A stretch of 52,991 nt of DNA from Sinorhizobium shofinae (GTDB lineage: Bacteria; Pseudomonadota; Alphaproteobacteria; Rhizobiales; Rhizobiaceae), in the NCBI GenBank assembly GCA_001704765.1, contig MBFK01000108.1, forward strand, positions 1-52,991. The letters run 5' to 3'. Under the pieces are notes generated by a model, which was not told where the DNA came from, ran no database searches, and saw only the letters and a list, made by a program, of their open reading frames with translations. Shown in pieces: positions 1 through 8,647 of the stretch. The translations under genes and the position numbers were made by a program. Each line of letters starts with the position of its first letter. The first letter of the stretch is position 1.

Positions 1-69
1 GTGTGACTGTCCCTCGATCATCACCTGCATCTTAGTGATCCGTTCTATCGGTGGGGCGGCCTCTTTCAT
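1..69 (-). CDS. 5' end of an unidentified gene (runs off the window)
   Basis: The first 23 codons of a minus-strand gene are visible. They begin with an ATG at 69-67, preceded by a strong Shine-Dalgarno sequence (GGAGG ending about 6 bases before the start). The reading frame is open to the window edge. The visible residues start MKEAAPPIERITKMQVMIEG and carry no motif I recognise. The gene is called because of the ribosome binding site and the start codon, not by homology. Confidence 0.5.
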   Translation of the reverse strand, partial: MKEAAPPIERITKMQVMIEGQSH

Positions 70-367
70 GCCACCTCCTTAGGCATTTGCGTAATCCCGA
101 GAGAGTCAACCGAATCACTTTCTCCTTTGTTCCGGCTTGAAAGTGAAGATTTTCAAGGATTTTCTAAATTATTCTCGATCTGGGACCATGCGTCATCAAT
201 GATTAGGGCGCGTACTCATTAATTGCGGAAGCGGGTGAACGGCTGTGTTCGTCCGTTTTCGGGTGATCGCCAGATGTACGCCACTCCGCTGCCGCAGGTC
301 GCAAATGCGCCAAAAGAAGACGCTATACGGCTCGAACTAGGACATCAATGACGCGTTCCGCCCGATC
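70..367. other. Intergenic region with no gene seen
   Basis: About 300 bases lie between the partial minus-strand gene ending at 69 and the end of the FAD oxidoreductase at 368. It should hold the promoter of the partial gene. The part from about 110 to 240 is AT-richer than its surroundings, as expected of a promoter region. I see no convincing coding sequence, RNA gene or repeat. Confidence 0.4.
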
Positions 368-1744
368 TCATTGCGGCAAAATGTTCTGGTTCATGTGGAA
401 GAGATTGTCTGGATCGTAGTCGCGCTTGACCTTCTGAAGTCTTGCGTAGGTTTCATCACCGAGAGCGTCGCGAACAAGATTCTTACCCTCTCCGAAGCCG
501 GAAAAATTCAGATACAGGCGGCCGGTGGAATAGGGCTGCATGTCCCCCCAGACGTCGCGAACCCACTCGATGTTGATATCGTCATCTGTCGGATCGGACC
601 AGATTGCATCGAGGCTGAGCATGAAGGGCATGGATCGATCGCCAAAGGCGGTGGCATCGGCGGCAACGCGTTGTACCGCACCGCCAAACTTCCAGATCGA
701 GGCAAAGGTCATCTCGGACGGACGCTTCGCCAGACGCCTGGTGATCTCGCTGACAACACCGTCGTCGAGGCCCGAAAGATAGGTCGATTTCCAGTAGCAG
801 CGATCGCGACCCTTGGGAAAAATCCCGTCATAGATGCTTTGGAGCACACCGTATGGCATGCGGCCACTAAAATCGAGTAGCGGTTCGCCGATGTTCCGCA
901 GAGGCTGGGTGACGCGCTCGCCCTCATCAGCCGAACCGTCAAAGACCGTGGCGAGCGCCACCACACGCTTGCCCCATGTGTCTTCAGGATAAGCCGGATC
1001 ACTGGGTATGGTGGAAAATTCGGCGAGACCGCTTACTTCGTCCGGCGCTGAGGCCATGTAGTTACGCCACTTCGGAAGGATGTCATTGGCACGCTCTTCA
1101 GGATAGGCGGGCGCGCAGAACATCAGCTCTTCGGCGATCGGATGCAGGCGAAACTCAAAGTTCACGACGATGCCGAAGTTTCCACCGCCTCCCTTCAGTG
1201 CCCATAGCAGGTCAGCGTGCTCCGTCTCGCTCGCATGGATCAGGTTGCCGTCCGCGGTAACCACATCGGCGGCCACGAGATTGTCGCAGCTAAGGCCGTG
1301 CGTTCCCCGCAACCAGCCAATGCCACCCGACAATGTAAGCCCGGCCACACCCGTCATCGAAATCAGCCCGCCCGGCGTGGCGCGTCCAAAAGGCGTCGTT
1401 GCGGCATCGACGTCGCCCCAGGTGGCACCGCCTTCAACATACGCCCGGTCAAGTCCAGATGTAACGCGGACAGCATTCAGCGGGGACATGTCGATCATCA
1501 GCCCTCCATCACAGACGGCATAGCCGGCCACATTGTGTCCGCCACTGCGAACGGCAATGGCGAGCCCGTGGGTGCGAGCGTGGTTCACCGACGCAATGAC
1601 GTCGGCGGCATTACGGCATTTGGCAATCAGCGCGGGCCGCCTGTCGATCATCCCGTTCCATACGACCCGCGCAGCGTCGTAAGCGGCGCTTCCCGGTTTG
1701 AGCAGTTCGCCGCGCAGCTCATTACGGAGTGCTTCATCCGTCAT
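368..1744 (-). CDS. FAD-binding oxidoreductase, berberine-bridge (BBE) type
   Basis: A 458-residue flavoprotein of the PCMH-type FAD family with a C-terminal BBE domain. The N-terminal FAD domain contains the motif RSGGHNVAGYA, whose histidine is the usual 8-alpha covalent FAD attachment site. Further on, GLSCDNL holds the cysteine that forms the second flavin link in bicovalent members. The C-terminal YDPDNLFHMNQNI is the typical BBE ending. Such enzymes oxidise sugars, alcohols or secondary metabolites with oxygen, and the substrate cannot be read from sequence. The ATG at 1744 follows AGGAGGT at good spacing. It is divergent from a GlxA-type regulator gene 89 bases away, which suggests that regulator once controlled it. 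Confidence 0.9.
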   Translation of the reverse strand: MTDEALRNELRGELLKPGSAAYDAARVVWNGMIDRRPALIAKCRNAADVIASVNHARTHGLAIAVRSGGHNVAGYAVCDGGLMIDMSPLNAVRVTSGLDRAYVEGGATWGDVDAATTPFGRATPGGLISMTGVAGLTLSGGIGWLRGTHGLSCDNLVAADVVTADGNLIHASETEHADLLWALKGGGGNFGIVVNFEFRLHPIAEELMFCAPAYPEERANDILPKWRNYMASAPDEVSGLAEFSTIPSDPAYPEDTWGKRVVALATVFDGSADEGERVTQPLRNIGEPLLDFSGRMPYGVLQSIYDGIFPKGRDRCYWKSTYLSGLDDGVVSEITRRLAKRPSEMTFASIWKFGGAVQRVAADATAFGDRSMPFMLSLDAIWSDPTDDDINIEWVRDVWGDMQPYSTGRLYLNFSGFGEGKNLVRDALGDETYARLQKVKRDYDPDNLFHMNQNILPQ

Positions 1745-1833
1745 GTCGAGACCTCCTCTGGGTTTGCAGGAGTCTAGTAGCGTCGGACGTTTCGGACTAA
1801 AGTCGAAAATGCTGAAAGGCGGTCGTTTCTGCC

Positions 1834-2864
1834 ATGCTCGAGCAAAACAGCCGCATCAACGTTGCCATCCTCGCGGTGCCGGAGGTCACGGCCTCGGCGT
1901 TGTTCGGCATGTTTGACCTATTTTCTTCACCTGGCCGGGACTGGTCCTACATCGTAAGTGGTGAAGCAGGCGAGCAGCGCATGCAGCCCTACATCGTCGC
2001 TCGATCCCGTGATGGTTTCGAAGCCGCGAATGGCATCCGGGTGACGCCGGACTATGATTTCAATGGATGCCCGCGCCCTGACATCGTCTGCATTCCGGAT
2101 TTCTTCGTCAATCCGGGCGAAAGCGTCACTGGACAGTATGAACCTGAAGCGAGTTGGCTGAAGTGGTCGTACGAGGATGGCGCGATGTTAGCCAGCGCCT
2201 GTTCGGGTGCGGTATTGCTCGGCGAAGCCGGTCTGCTCGTTAATTGTGATGCTACAATTCACTGGGGCTATGTCGCGACGCTCACCAACAACTACCCTGG
2301 CGTCCGGGTGAGAGTGGATCGGTCTCTCGTGCTGAGCGGCGAAGCGCAGCGCATCGTCATGGCGGGGGGCGGATCGAGCTGGCAGGACCTCGCACTTTAT
2401 CTGATCGCGCGGTTTGTCGGTCTGAAGGAAGCAATGGAAGTTGCCAAGGTCTATATGCTGCAATGGCATGACCTGGGGCAGCAGCCGTTCGCGTCACTCG
2501 TGAACCTCCGGCAGACAACCGATGTGGTGATTAACAGATGCCAGCACTGGCTCGCGATGAACTACAAGACTCGCGCTCCGGTCGCCGCGATGGTAGCACT
2601 TTCCGGCCTTCCGGAACGCTCTTTCATCCGCCGCTTCACCAAGGCCACAGGCATGTCTCCCCTCAACTATGTGCATGCGCTGCGTCTCGAGGAGCCAAGC
2701 AGATACTGGAGACCACTGATCTACCGATTGAGGCCGTCGCCAATGAATCTGGCTATGAGGATGCAAGCTTCTTCGGCCGTCTGTTCCGCCGTGAGACTAA
2801 CCTGACACCTGGGCACTATCGCCTACGATTTGGCTCCTTGCGCAGGATGCTGAAGCACAAATAG
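1834..2864 (+). pseudogene. GlxA-type transcriptional regulator (DJ-1/PfpI + AraC HTH), frameshifted
   Basis: The first ~285 residues read as a GlxA-family regulator: an N-terminal DJ-1/PfpI-like domain, including ASACSGAVLLGEAG around its nucleophile-elbow cysteine, then the first part of an AraC-type helix-turn-helix domain (LPERSFIRRFTKATGMSPLNYV). After LRLEE the frame fails and the ORF runs on as unrelated residues to 2805. The expected continuation (AKQILETTDLPIEAVANESG, then a typical SFFGRLFRRETNLTPGHYR ending) is present one frame over to a stop at 2864. One missing G in GAGGAG(G)CCAAG near 2692-2695 explains the break. It is either a recent pseudogene or a sequencing error. It is divergent from the FAD oxidoreductase gene, its probable target. 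Confidence 0.85.
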
Positions 2865-3125
2865 GGAGACATGCGTCGAAGCTGGCTGTTCTCTTGTTGA
2901 GCGAGTGTCTGCTTTGGGGCCATTCCCAGCCGTGCGGCCCGAAAGGCGGTATGTCCGGTTGCGAACGTGAAGCAGCCGCCGTCTCGACCGTTGAGTAAGA
3001 GGCGGGTCGTGAGATTCATTCTCCGAAAAGGAGTTCCGAGTGGTTACGGGTTAATGAGTCCACGCCCTAATCCGTTTGTGCAGCTTTTACTGATTTGAGC
3101 CCTCTTCTACCATCCTGAGGCGAAA
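2865..3125. other. Intergenic region with no gene seen
   Basis: About 260 bases between two frameshifted genes. Short open frames occur on both strands, but none has a plausible start site or a recognisable domain. Confidence 0.35.
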
Positions 3126-3457
3126 TTGCTGGGGGATGGCATGATCTTTCGCGGCGGCTGGATAGCACAACAGCGTTCGGTTCTACTCACAGCGCCTGGA
3201 ATATTGATTGCAGCGCTCGCGGTTGGCGCAGCTGGCGGCATGACCGTCAGCGACCTTCTTGCTTCGTGGTCAGTTGGCGTCGGGAAATCCTGTAACATCA
3301 AGGGCAATATCAGCATCGACACGGGTGAGCGAATTTTTTTCACGTGCCCGGCCAGAAATACTACTCGCAGACCCGGATAAGCCCGCAGCATGGGGAACGC
3401 TGGTTCTGTTCCGAATTCGAGGCGTCGGCCGCGGGTTGGCGGAAGTCACGCCGGTGA
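3126..3457 (+). pseudogene. ExoI-like small secreted/membrane protein, frameshifted
   Basis: The N-terminal part (ATG at 3141, or TTG at 3126) has a hydrophobic segment, LLTAPGILIAALAVGAAGG, then CNIKGNISIDTGERI. That is the start of the C-terminal motif of the small proteins annotated as succinoglycan ExoI or thermonuclease-like. The rest of the motif (FHVPGQKYYSQTRISPQHGE followed by RWFCSEFEASAAGWRKSRR) is intact in another frame up to the TGA at 3455-3457. The break lies in a run of seven T at 3334-3340. The homopolymer makes either a real indel or a read error possible. The family assignment comes from the GNI-GERIY-HVPGQ-YY-RWFCSE-AGWR signature. Confidence 0.75.
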
Positions 3458-3809
3458 GGCTTTTTGCGGCTGCGATGGCCAGAACCTCATCAAGAGAACC
3501 ACCTAACACGCCTCCGCCCACCCAATGCCGCGCCGTCTGGAAAGTCGATCGCTTCCCGGATATGCTGATCGGCGCCCAGGCAAGCTGCCGCATCGTCAGG
3601 CCCAGGGAGACATCGGCTTTCCTTGTGCGGCGTGACGTTGAAGCCGGCTTCGGTCAATTCTACATCGACGAGGTCACCGGCTTCTGCCGGACGGGCAAGG
3701 CCGCGCAGCCCATCGTTCGAGGTCCTGCTCTGTCGTTGTAGGTAGTTTTTGACATCGGTGCCGACGGCGACCGGAATTGCCCTTCTTGCCGCACCACTCG
3801 AATGTCGGC
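3458..3809. other. Degenerate stretch with no gene identified
   Basis: Several frames are open here on both strands. One minus frame is open from about 3790 to a stop at 3490 and reads like protein (for example AEAGDLVDVELTEAGFNV and DQHIREAIDFPDGAALGG), but I cannot assign it to a family and see no good start. It may be another gene remnant, since it lies between two certain relics. Confidence 0.3.
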
Positions 3810-4010
3810 GTGGGGATGAGGAAACTGGAAGCGGCCGAGGAGCGGGGCCGTCGCGGCGGACGGCAGCCGGTCGTTGCCCCGAAAGCTTATCGCCAGCATT
3901 TGGCAGCCGGCTTGAACCTACGGGACACAGCCGCGCGCGTCAAAATCGGCAAGCCGTGCTCTACGAAGCGCTCAAGGCCGAGAAAGCGAAGAACCAAGCG
4001 ACGTTAGTTT
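3810..4010 (+). pseudogene. C-terminal remnant of a serine recombinase (resolvase/invertase)
   Basis: The frame from about 3816 reads RKLEAAEERGRRGGRQPVV, then YRQHLAAGLNLRDTAARVKI. This is the hinge and C-terminal helix-turn-helix of Tn3-type resolvases, which normally ends GKTALYEALKAE. The frame breaks at about 3953, and VLYEALKAEKAKNQ follows one frame over, so the remnant is both truncated and frameshifted. The catalytic N-terminal domain with its active serine is absent. It is probably the footprint of a lost transposon or phage-like element. Confidence 0.7.
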
Positions 4011-4037
4011 TTGCTACGTTCTCAAATCTCGGACAGA

Positions 4038-4343
4038 TTACCACTCGGTGTCGTGATGCTTTTCGACCCTTAGTCCTTCAAGCAAGATCCGGAATCCGTT
4101 CACCGCTCTTTGCGATGTTTCCTGGGGTTTATCGGAATTGGCGATCCACAAGGCGGCATGGCTGCTGGCGCCATTGATCAAGCGCGCCGCCGTTTCCTCG
4201 TCGATGTCGATGATCGCGCCCTCGGCCTTTAGCTGGCGATGTTTCGCCGCCATCGAGGAACGCCGAACGTCTTTTTGCACCGAGCTACCAGTAGACAGAA
4301 GGGCACTTTCGAAGGCGCGATCGGGGTGCTGCATTGGTTTCAC
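4038..4343 (-). pseudogene. C-terminal remnant of a TetR-family regulator
   Basis: The minus-strand frame ends with IDIDEETAARLINGASSHAA, LWIANSDKPQETSQRAVNGF and RILLEGLR. This is the characteristic last helix region of many TetR regulators (LINGAL-EAALWIA-LLLEGLR). No N-terminal DNA-binding helix-turn-helix precedes it. The open frame starts just inside the end of the downstream-neighbour permease gene, so only about the last third of a regulator is present. It lies immediately 3' of the MacAB-like operon and was plausibly its regulator. Confidence 0.65.
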
Positions 4344-4376
4344 GTTCGAATCGACTACGACAATCCCCCCCGACCT

Positions 4377-5606
4377 CTATTCGTAACGCAGGGCCTCGAT
4401 CGGTGGCAGCCTTGACGCCTTCAGCGCCGGATAGAATCCGAACAAGATGCCAACTAGGGCTGCGAAGCCACTTGCCAGCAAGATCGGCTCGAAACTCAAC
4501 GCCGTATGCACATTGAACGCAGTGCCGGCAACTGTCGCCCCGGCCACCCCTAACAAAATGCCGATCACGGCGCCGAGCATCGACAGAGTGACGGCTTCGA
4601 CGAGAAACTGCGTGAGGATATCCTTCGGCGAGGCTCCGATGGCCGCGCGAACGCCAATTTCGCGCGTACGCTCGACCACAGACACGAGCATGATGTTCAT
4701 GATGCCTATGCCTCCGGTCAGCAGCGAAATCGAGGCAACAGCAGCGAGCAGGATTGTCAGTGCCGACGAGGACGCCTCCTGCAGTCTGCGAAATTCGGCA
4801 AGGTCGGTGATGCGGAAACTGTCTCCCTGCCTGGCGGCCAACCGGTGGCGATAGCGTAGAGCTTGACGTATTTCATCCTTTGCTGCCTCCAAAGCGATGT
4901 TAGGCTCGACCTTCACGGCAATGGCGCTCACAGACTGTGACCGACCAGCTCTGCGACCGAGCAGATAATTGCGCGCGGTCTTGAGTGGCACGAGGACGAT
5001 GTCGTCGAGGTCCGAGCCGTCCACCGTCTCACCTTTTGCTTCTAGTACGCCGATCACTCGGAAGCTCAGATGATTGACGCGAATGTCGAGACCTATCGGG
5101 TCAGCGTCGGAAAAAAGCTTGCCCGCAACGGTATTGCCGAGGATGGCGACTTTAGCGCCTGCGTCCACTTCATCGAAGCCGAATGGCCGACCGTTAGCGA
5201 TGTTCCAATCCTTGACGTTAAAAAAATCGCCTGTGACTCCGAGCACCCAACTCGACCAATTTCCGCCGCCTTGCACCATCTGCGCCCTTACTCGGACAAA
5301 AGGCGTCGCTCTGATGTGCGTGAACTCGCGGGCGAGCGCAACCGCGTCTTCGTCTGTCAACGACAGTCTTGTGCCAGCACCCATACTCACGCCGCTGACG
5401 AAATTGGACGCGGGGTTGATGGTGAAGGTGTTCGGGCCAAGCTTTTCAATGTCCTGCCTGATCCTCTGCTGCGTGCCGGCGCCGATCGCAATCATGACGA
5501 TCACCGACGCGACGCCAAAGACGATCCCCAGCGTCGTCAAGACGCTGCGCAGTGCGTTTGCTCCGATTGCGCGCCAAGCCTCCCGGATATTAAGGGTGCT
5601 TCTCAT
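4377..5606 (-). CDS. MacB-like ABC transporter permease
   Basis: A 409-residue FtsX/MacB-type permease. An N-terminal transmembrane helix (LRSVLTTLGIVFGVASVIVM) is followed by a ~220-residue periplasmic MacB_PCD domain. Three C-terminal helices begin near LLAAVASISLLTGGIGIMN, with the conserved VVERTREIGVRAAIGA loop. Unlike E. coli MacB the ATPase is a separate gene. Its ATG overlaps the ATPase stop by four bases (ATGA), so the two are translationally coupled. It should act in the inner membrane with the adaptor and ATPase to expel a drug, peptide or lipid-like substrate. No outer membrane factor gene is nearby, so a TolC encoded elsewhere is presumed. Confidence 0.9.
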   Translation of the reverse strand: MRSTLNIREAWRAIGANALRSVLTTLGIVFGVASVIVMIAIGAGTQQRIRQDIEKLGPNTFTINPASNFVSGVSMGAGTRLSLTDEDAVALAREFTHIRATPFVRVRAQMVQGGGNWSSWVLGVTGDFFNVKDWNIANGRPFGFDEVDAGAKVAILGNTVAGKLFSDADPIGLDIRVNHLSFRVIGVLEAKGETVDGSDLDDIVLVPLKTARNYLLGRRAGRSQSVSAIAVKVEPNIALEAAKDEIRQALRYRHRLAARQGDSFRITDLAEFRRLQEASSSALTILLAAVASISLLTGGIGIMNIMLVSVVERTREIGVRAAIGASPKDILTQFLVEAVTLSMLGAVIGILLGVAGATVAGTAFNVHTALSFEPILLASGFAALVGILFGFYPALKASRLPPIEALRYE

Positions 5607-6313
5607 TGCGCCGCCTTGACTGGTCCGACCCTCGATGGCGCGTCAGAGATAACCCGTCCATCCTTCAGCCTGACAATGCGGCGCATCACAGAGGCGACCG
5701 CTAGGTCATGCGTGACGAGCAGTAGGGTCACGCCCGCGGCGTTGATCTCCTGGAGCATGCTCATGATCGTTTGGCTTACCGAAGTGTCCAGCGAGCCCGT
5801 CGGCTCGTCGGCCATGATAACCTTCGGCTTGTTGGCGAGCGCGCGGGCAATAGCAACCCGCTGCTGCTGCCCACCCGACAACTGCGAGGGAAGGTGATGG
5901 GCGCGGCCGTCCAGGCCGACGCGTTCGAGCAACTGCGCGACGCGCTCGCGCCGGGCCGCTCGGCTCCAGCCGGCATAGATCAACGGTAGTTCAATGTTCT
6001 CGAACGCCGTCGACCGAGCCAGCAGGTTGAAGTTCTGGAAGACGAATCCGAACTGCTGCCTGCGCAGGGTCGCCATCTCCGACCTGGACAGACCGCTGAC
6101 ATCGGTTCCGTCAAGCATGTAAGACCCAGAGGACGGTGCGTCGAGGCAGCCTAGAACATTCAGCAGCGTCGACTTGCCGGAACCGGAGGGCCCCATAATC
6201 GCGACCGCTTCGCCCTGCTTCACGCAGAGGGAGACGTCGACCAGTGCGTCTACACTAACCTCTCCGATGGGGTACCGTCGCGATAATCGAGAGGTTGCAA
6301 TGAGCGACGTCAC
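5603..6313 (-). CDS. MacB-like ABC transporter ATP-binding protein
   Basis: A 236-residue LolD/MacB-type ATPase. Walker A is GPSGSGKST, the Q-loop region reads FGFVFQNFNLLARSTAFEN, the signature is LSGGQQQRVAIARAL, and Walker B is VIMADEPTGSLD with the family-typical TGSLD. I chose the GTG at 6313-6311, whose bases overlap the adaptor's TGA stop. The frame is open further upstream, but that extension lies inside the adaptor gene and resembles no ATPase N-terminus. The overlaps on both sides place it firmly in a three-gene efflux operon. The substrate is not predictable. Confidence 0.92.
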   Translation of the reverse strand: MTSLIATSRLSRRYPIGEVSVDALVDVSLCVKQGEAVAIMGPSGSGKSTLLNVLGCLDAPSSGSYMLDGTDVSGLSRSEMATLRRQQFGFVFQNFNLLARSTAFENIELPLIYAGWSRAARRERVAQLLERVGLDGRAHHLPSQLSGGQQQRVAIARALANKPKVIMADEPTGSLDTSVSQTIMSMLQEINAAGVTLLLVTHDLAVASVMRRIVRLKDGRVISDAPSRVGPVKAAQ

Positions 6314-7617
6314 TGGAACACCCCGATGAGGCGCTTGGCCGTTGACTCCTTGCGCACGACCGGATGGACGCCGACCGCAACCCGATCTCCCGGCGCAATG
6401 CCCTCGCCGATGATCTCGATCATGTCGCCGTCCGTCACGCCCAGTTTCACGTTGACTGGTTGTAACTCGCCGGCCTTTTCGAACCACAGCACAGCAGCGT
6501 CCGGTACGGGTGGCGGTCCTGCCTGTCGGAAACGGATGGCGGCAGCCGGCGTCTTGAGGACCTCGCTGCGCTCAGTGACGATGATGCGAGCAGTAGCCGT
6601 CATGCCCGGCAGCAGCATGAGGTCAGGATTCGGAGCCTTTACGACAACGGTGTAGGTAACAACATTCTGCGACATGGTGGGGGAGAGACGGACCTGCTCT
6701 ACGCGGCCCGCGAAACGCCGTCCTGGGTAGGCATCAACGGTGAACTCGACGCGAAGTCCGGGCCGGATGCGGCCGATCGCGGACTCGTCGATTGACAGGT
6801 TGACCTGCATGTCGCGCAGATCCTTCGCGATGGTGAACAGCGGCGGAGCCTGCAGGCTGGCAGCGACAATCTGGCCCACCTCGATGCTTCTATCGACCAC
6901 AACCCCGTCGACGGGCGAGCGGATGCGGGTGCGTTCCAGATTGGTTTGAGCTTGTTTCAGCGCTGCTTCGGTGCGCTGTACCATCGAGCGAGCTTCAAGC
7001 ATTTGCGCATCCGCCAAGCGCTTCGCCGTCTCCGCCTTTTCGCGGTCGACGAGGGAGCCGGCACCACGGTCATGAAGGCTGTTGCGGCGCTCGAGTTCGG
7101 CTGCCGCTTCCTCCGCCGCGACGTTCGCCTTCAGAAGCGCGGCGTTGGCCATGTCAACCTCGGCCCGAGCCTGCTCGACAGCGATCTTGAAAGTTGCTGG
7201 ATCAAACGTAGCGATGACATCGCCGCGCCGGACGGCCGTATTGAAATCGGCTGCAATCCTGTCGATCTGTCCGGAGATCTGCGTACTGACGACCACCGTG
7301 GCAACAGGCGTGAGTTGCCCGGTGGCGGTGACGGTGGAAACAAGACCACCGCGCTCGATGGCGGCGAAACGGTAGAGGTTCTCTTGCGCCGGCGAAAGAT
7401 CGCTCGCCGAGGTGATTGATGCGGCGGTTGCCATAAGTCTCGAGTGGACCGCCGACAACTGATCGGCGATCCACTCCGGAGAGGTTTGTTCAAGTCTGGC
7501 ATGAACCGCTGACTGTTGCTTGGCTATCCACTCACCGATTACTGGGTTGGGCGCCAGAGCCGCAGCGGATAACGACCCGATCGAGACGAAAGCGCCCGCT
7601 AAAACCCACCTGCCCAT
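6310..7617 (-). CDS. MacA-like periplasmic adaptor (HlyD/RND membrane fusion family)
   Basis: A 435-residue membrane fusion protein. It has an N-terminal signal or anchor helix (WVLAGAFVSIGSLSAAALA), a lipoyl-like half motif (TATGQLTPVATVVVSTQISG), a long alpha-hairpin of about 120 residues rich in Ala, Glu and Arg, and the second half motif IRSPVDGVVVDRSIEVGQIV. Beta-barrel and membrane-proximal domains follow. It should link the MacB-like pump to an outer membrane channel. An odd feature is a tandem repeat just after the anchor: EWIAKQQSAVHARL and EWIADQLSAVHSRL, residues ~28-60, which is not usual in this family. It is the first gene of the operon and overlaps the ATPase gene by a few bases. 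Confidence 0.9.
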   Translation of the reverse strand: MGRWVLAGAFVSIGSLSAAALAPNPVIGEWIAKQQSAVHARLEQTSPEWIADQLSAVHSRLMATAASITSASDLSPAQENLYRFAAIERGGLVSTVTATGQLTPVATVVVSTQISGQIDRIAADFNTAVRRGDVIATFDPATFKIAVEQARAEVDMANAALLKANVAAEEAAAELERRNSLHDRGAGSLVDREKAETAKRLADAQMLEARSMVQRTEAALKQAQTNLERTRIRSPVDGVVVDRSIEVGQIVAASLQAPPLFTIAKDLRDMQVNLSIDESAIGRIRPGLRVEFTVDAYPGRRFAGRVEQVRLSPTMSQNVVTYTVVVKAPNPDLMLLPGMTATARIIVTERSEVLKTPAAAIRFRQAGPPPVPDAAVLWFEKAGELQPVNVKLGVTDGDMIEIIGEGIAPGDRVAVGVHPVVRKESTAKRLIGVFQ

Positions 7618-7698
7618 GCTAGTTCATCCCTGTGAGATGGCTCCCGAATTTCAGGAGAGGCGATTTGTACGGTCCGCTCATCGGGTTCTTACGCTGTG

Positions 7699-7983
7699 TC
7701 ACGCAGGTTCGCAGAGGCTGTCGTCAACCTGCACCTCTTCGGTCGTCTCTGTCTGAGTAAACGTTCCGCGGGTGTTTCCAGTCTGGGTATGGGTCCACTG
7801 GAAAGTGGTGATCACTACCGTGGATTGGAAGCATGCTTTCACATTGCCGCTGTTGCCCGCAGTCTCTGCCCGGAATTGAGTTTCTGTCACCGAACCAATT
7901 GGTACCGCTTGCCAAGCAGCCAAGGCGGTCCCAGCGGTTGCCGCCAACATTGAAGCGGCGAGCAGGATTGTTATCTTCTTCAT
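7699..7983 (-). CDS. Small secreted protein of unknown function
   Basis: A 94-residue protein starting MKKITILLAASMLAATAGTA, a clear Sec signal peptide with probable cleavage after TALA. The mature part (~70 residues) is rich in Thr and Gln with two cysteines, one in VKACFQST and one near the C-terminus (DDSLCEPA), that could form a disulfide in the periplasm. I chose the ATG at 7983 because GGAGGAGAG precedes it by a few bases. The frame is open 25 codons further upstream, but that segment lacks a ribosome binding site. I do not recognise the family. It sits ahead of the efflux operon on the same strand, 81 bases away, so it may be co-transcribed. Confidence 0.7.
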   Translation of the reverse strand: MKKITILLAASMLAATAGTALAAWQAVPIGSVTETQFRAETAGNSGNVKACFQSTVVITTFQWTHTQTGNTRGTFTQTETTEEVQVDDSLCEPA

Positions 7984-8647
7984 ATGCTTCTCTCCTCCAG
8001 CTAGGGCGGATGCAACTGGTTCCATTGTCCGAGCAACCGCGATTGCGGCCGCTGTCACCTACGACCTTCTCCGTCGTCGCAAACCAGCAGCCTTAGGTTA
8101 TGTATCGGACTCAAAGACGTGCGCGTCTATTTGCACTTGGATAGTGCTTTAAGTTTCCTTCGATAGTTATCGATGGATAGTGTCGATCGTATCTTTGGAA
8201 GTGGTGAGCTCGACCCCTGGAGCAGACGGCAACGATGAAGGCGGAGACGACACTGCGAACGGTCCTGCCAGTATACGCGGGCACGTTGCGCGCAGAGTCC
8301 TGGAGCGGTGGAGCAGTCGCCCGTCGTCGTTGGCTTACGACCAGCGAGGGCGCGGCATGCTCACATCGCGAAGGAGCGGGCCCCCGGTTCGTACCACTCA
8401 TAACGGCAGCACTCCCTATGAGCATGTGCTGGCGAGCATCGACCGCGTTCTCGGCCTGTCGTGGCCCTGGGGAGGTATCTTTATTGCGTCGGATCGCGAA
8501 ATGATGTGCGAGGCGCGCAAGGTCAACATTGCCTTCAGCCGACCTATTCCCAGCTTAGGACTATGCCGTGCTCGAATGGCGCGGCATAGACGCATAGACC
8601 CAAAGCCGGTCCGATCAAGTTCGCGTGCCGCTGCTCCGTTTCCACTT
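7984..8647. other. Intergenic region of ~660 bases with no supported gene
   Basis: Both strands carry open frames of up to ~160 codons, but they overlap one another, are very rich in Arg and Ser, lack ribosome binding sites and show no domain. I read these as GC-driven chance frames. The region should contain the promoter for the small secreted protein gene. Confidence 0.4.

Noticed and set aside
371..880. A 169-codon plus-strand frame inside the FAD oxidoreductase gene
   Set aside because: It is the antisense shadow of a clear enzyme gene and has no domain or ribosome binding site.
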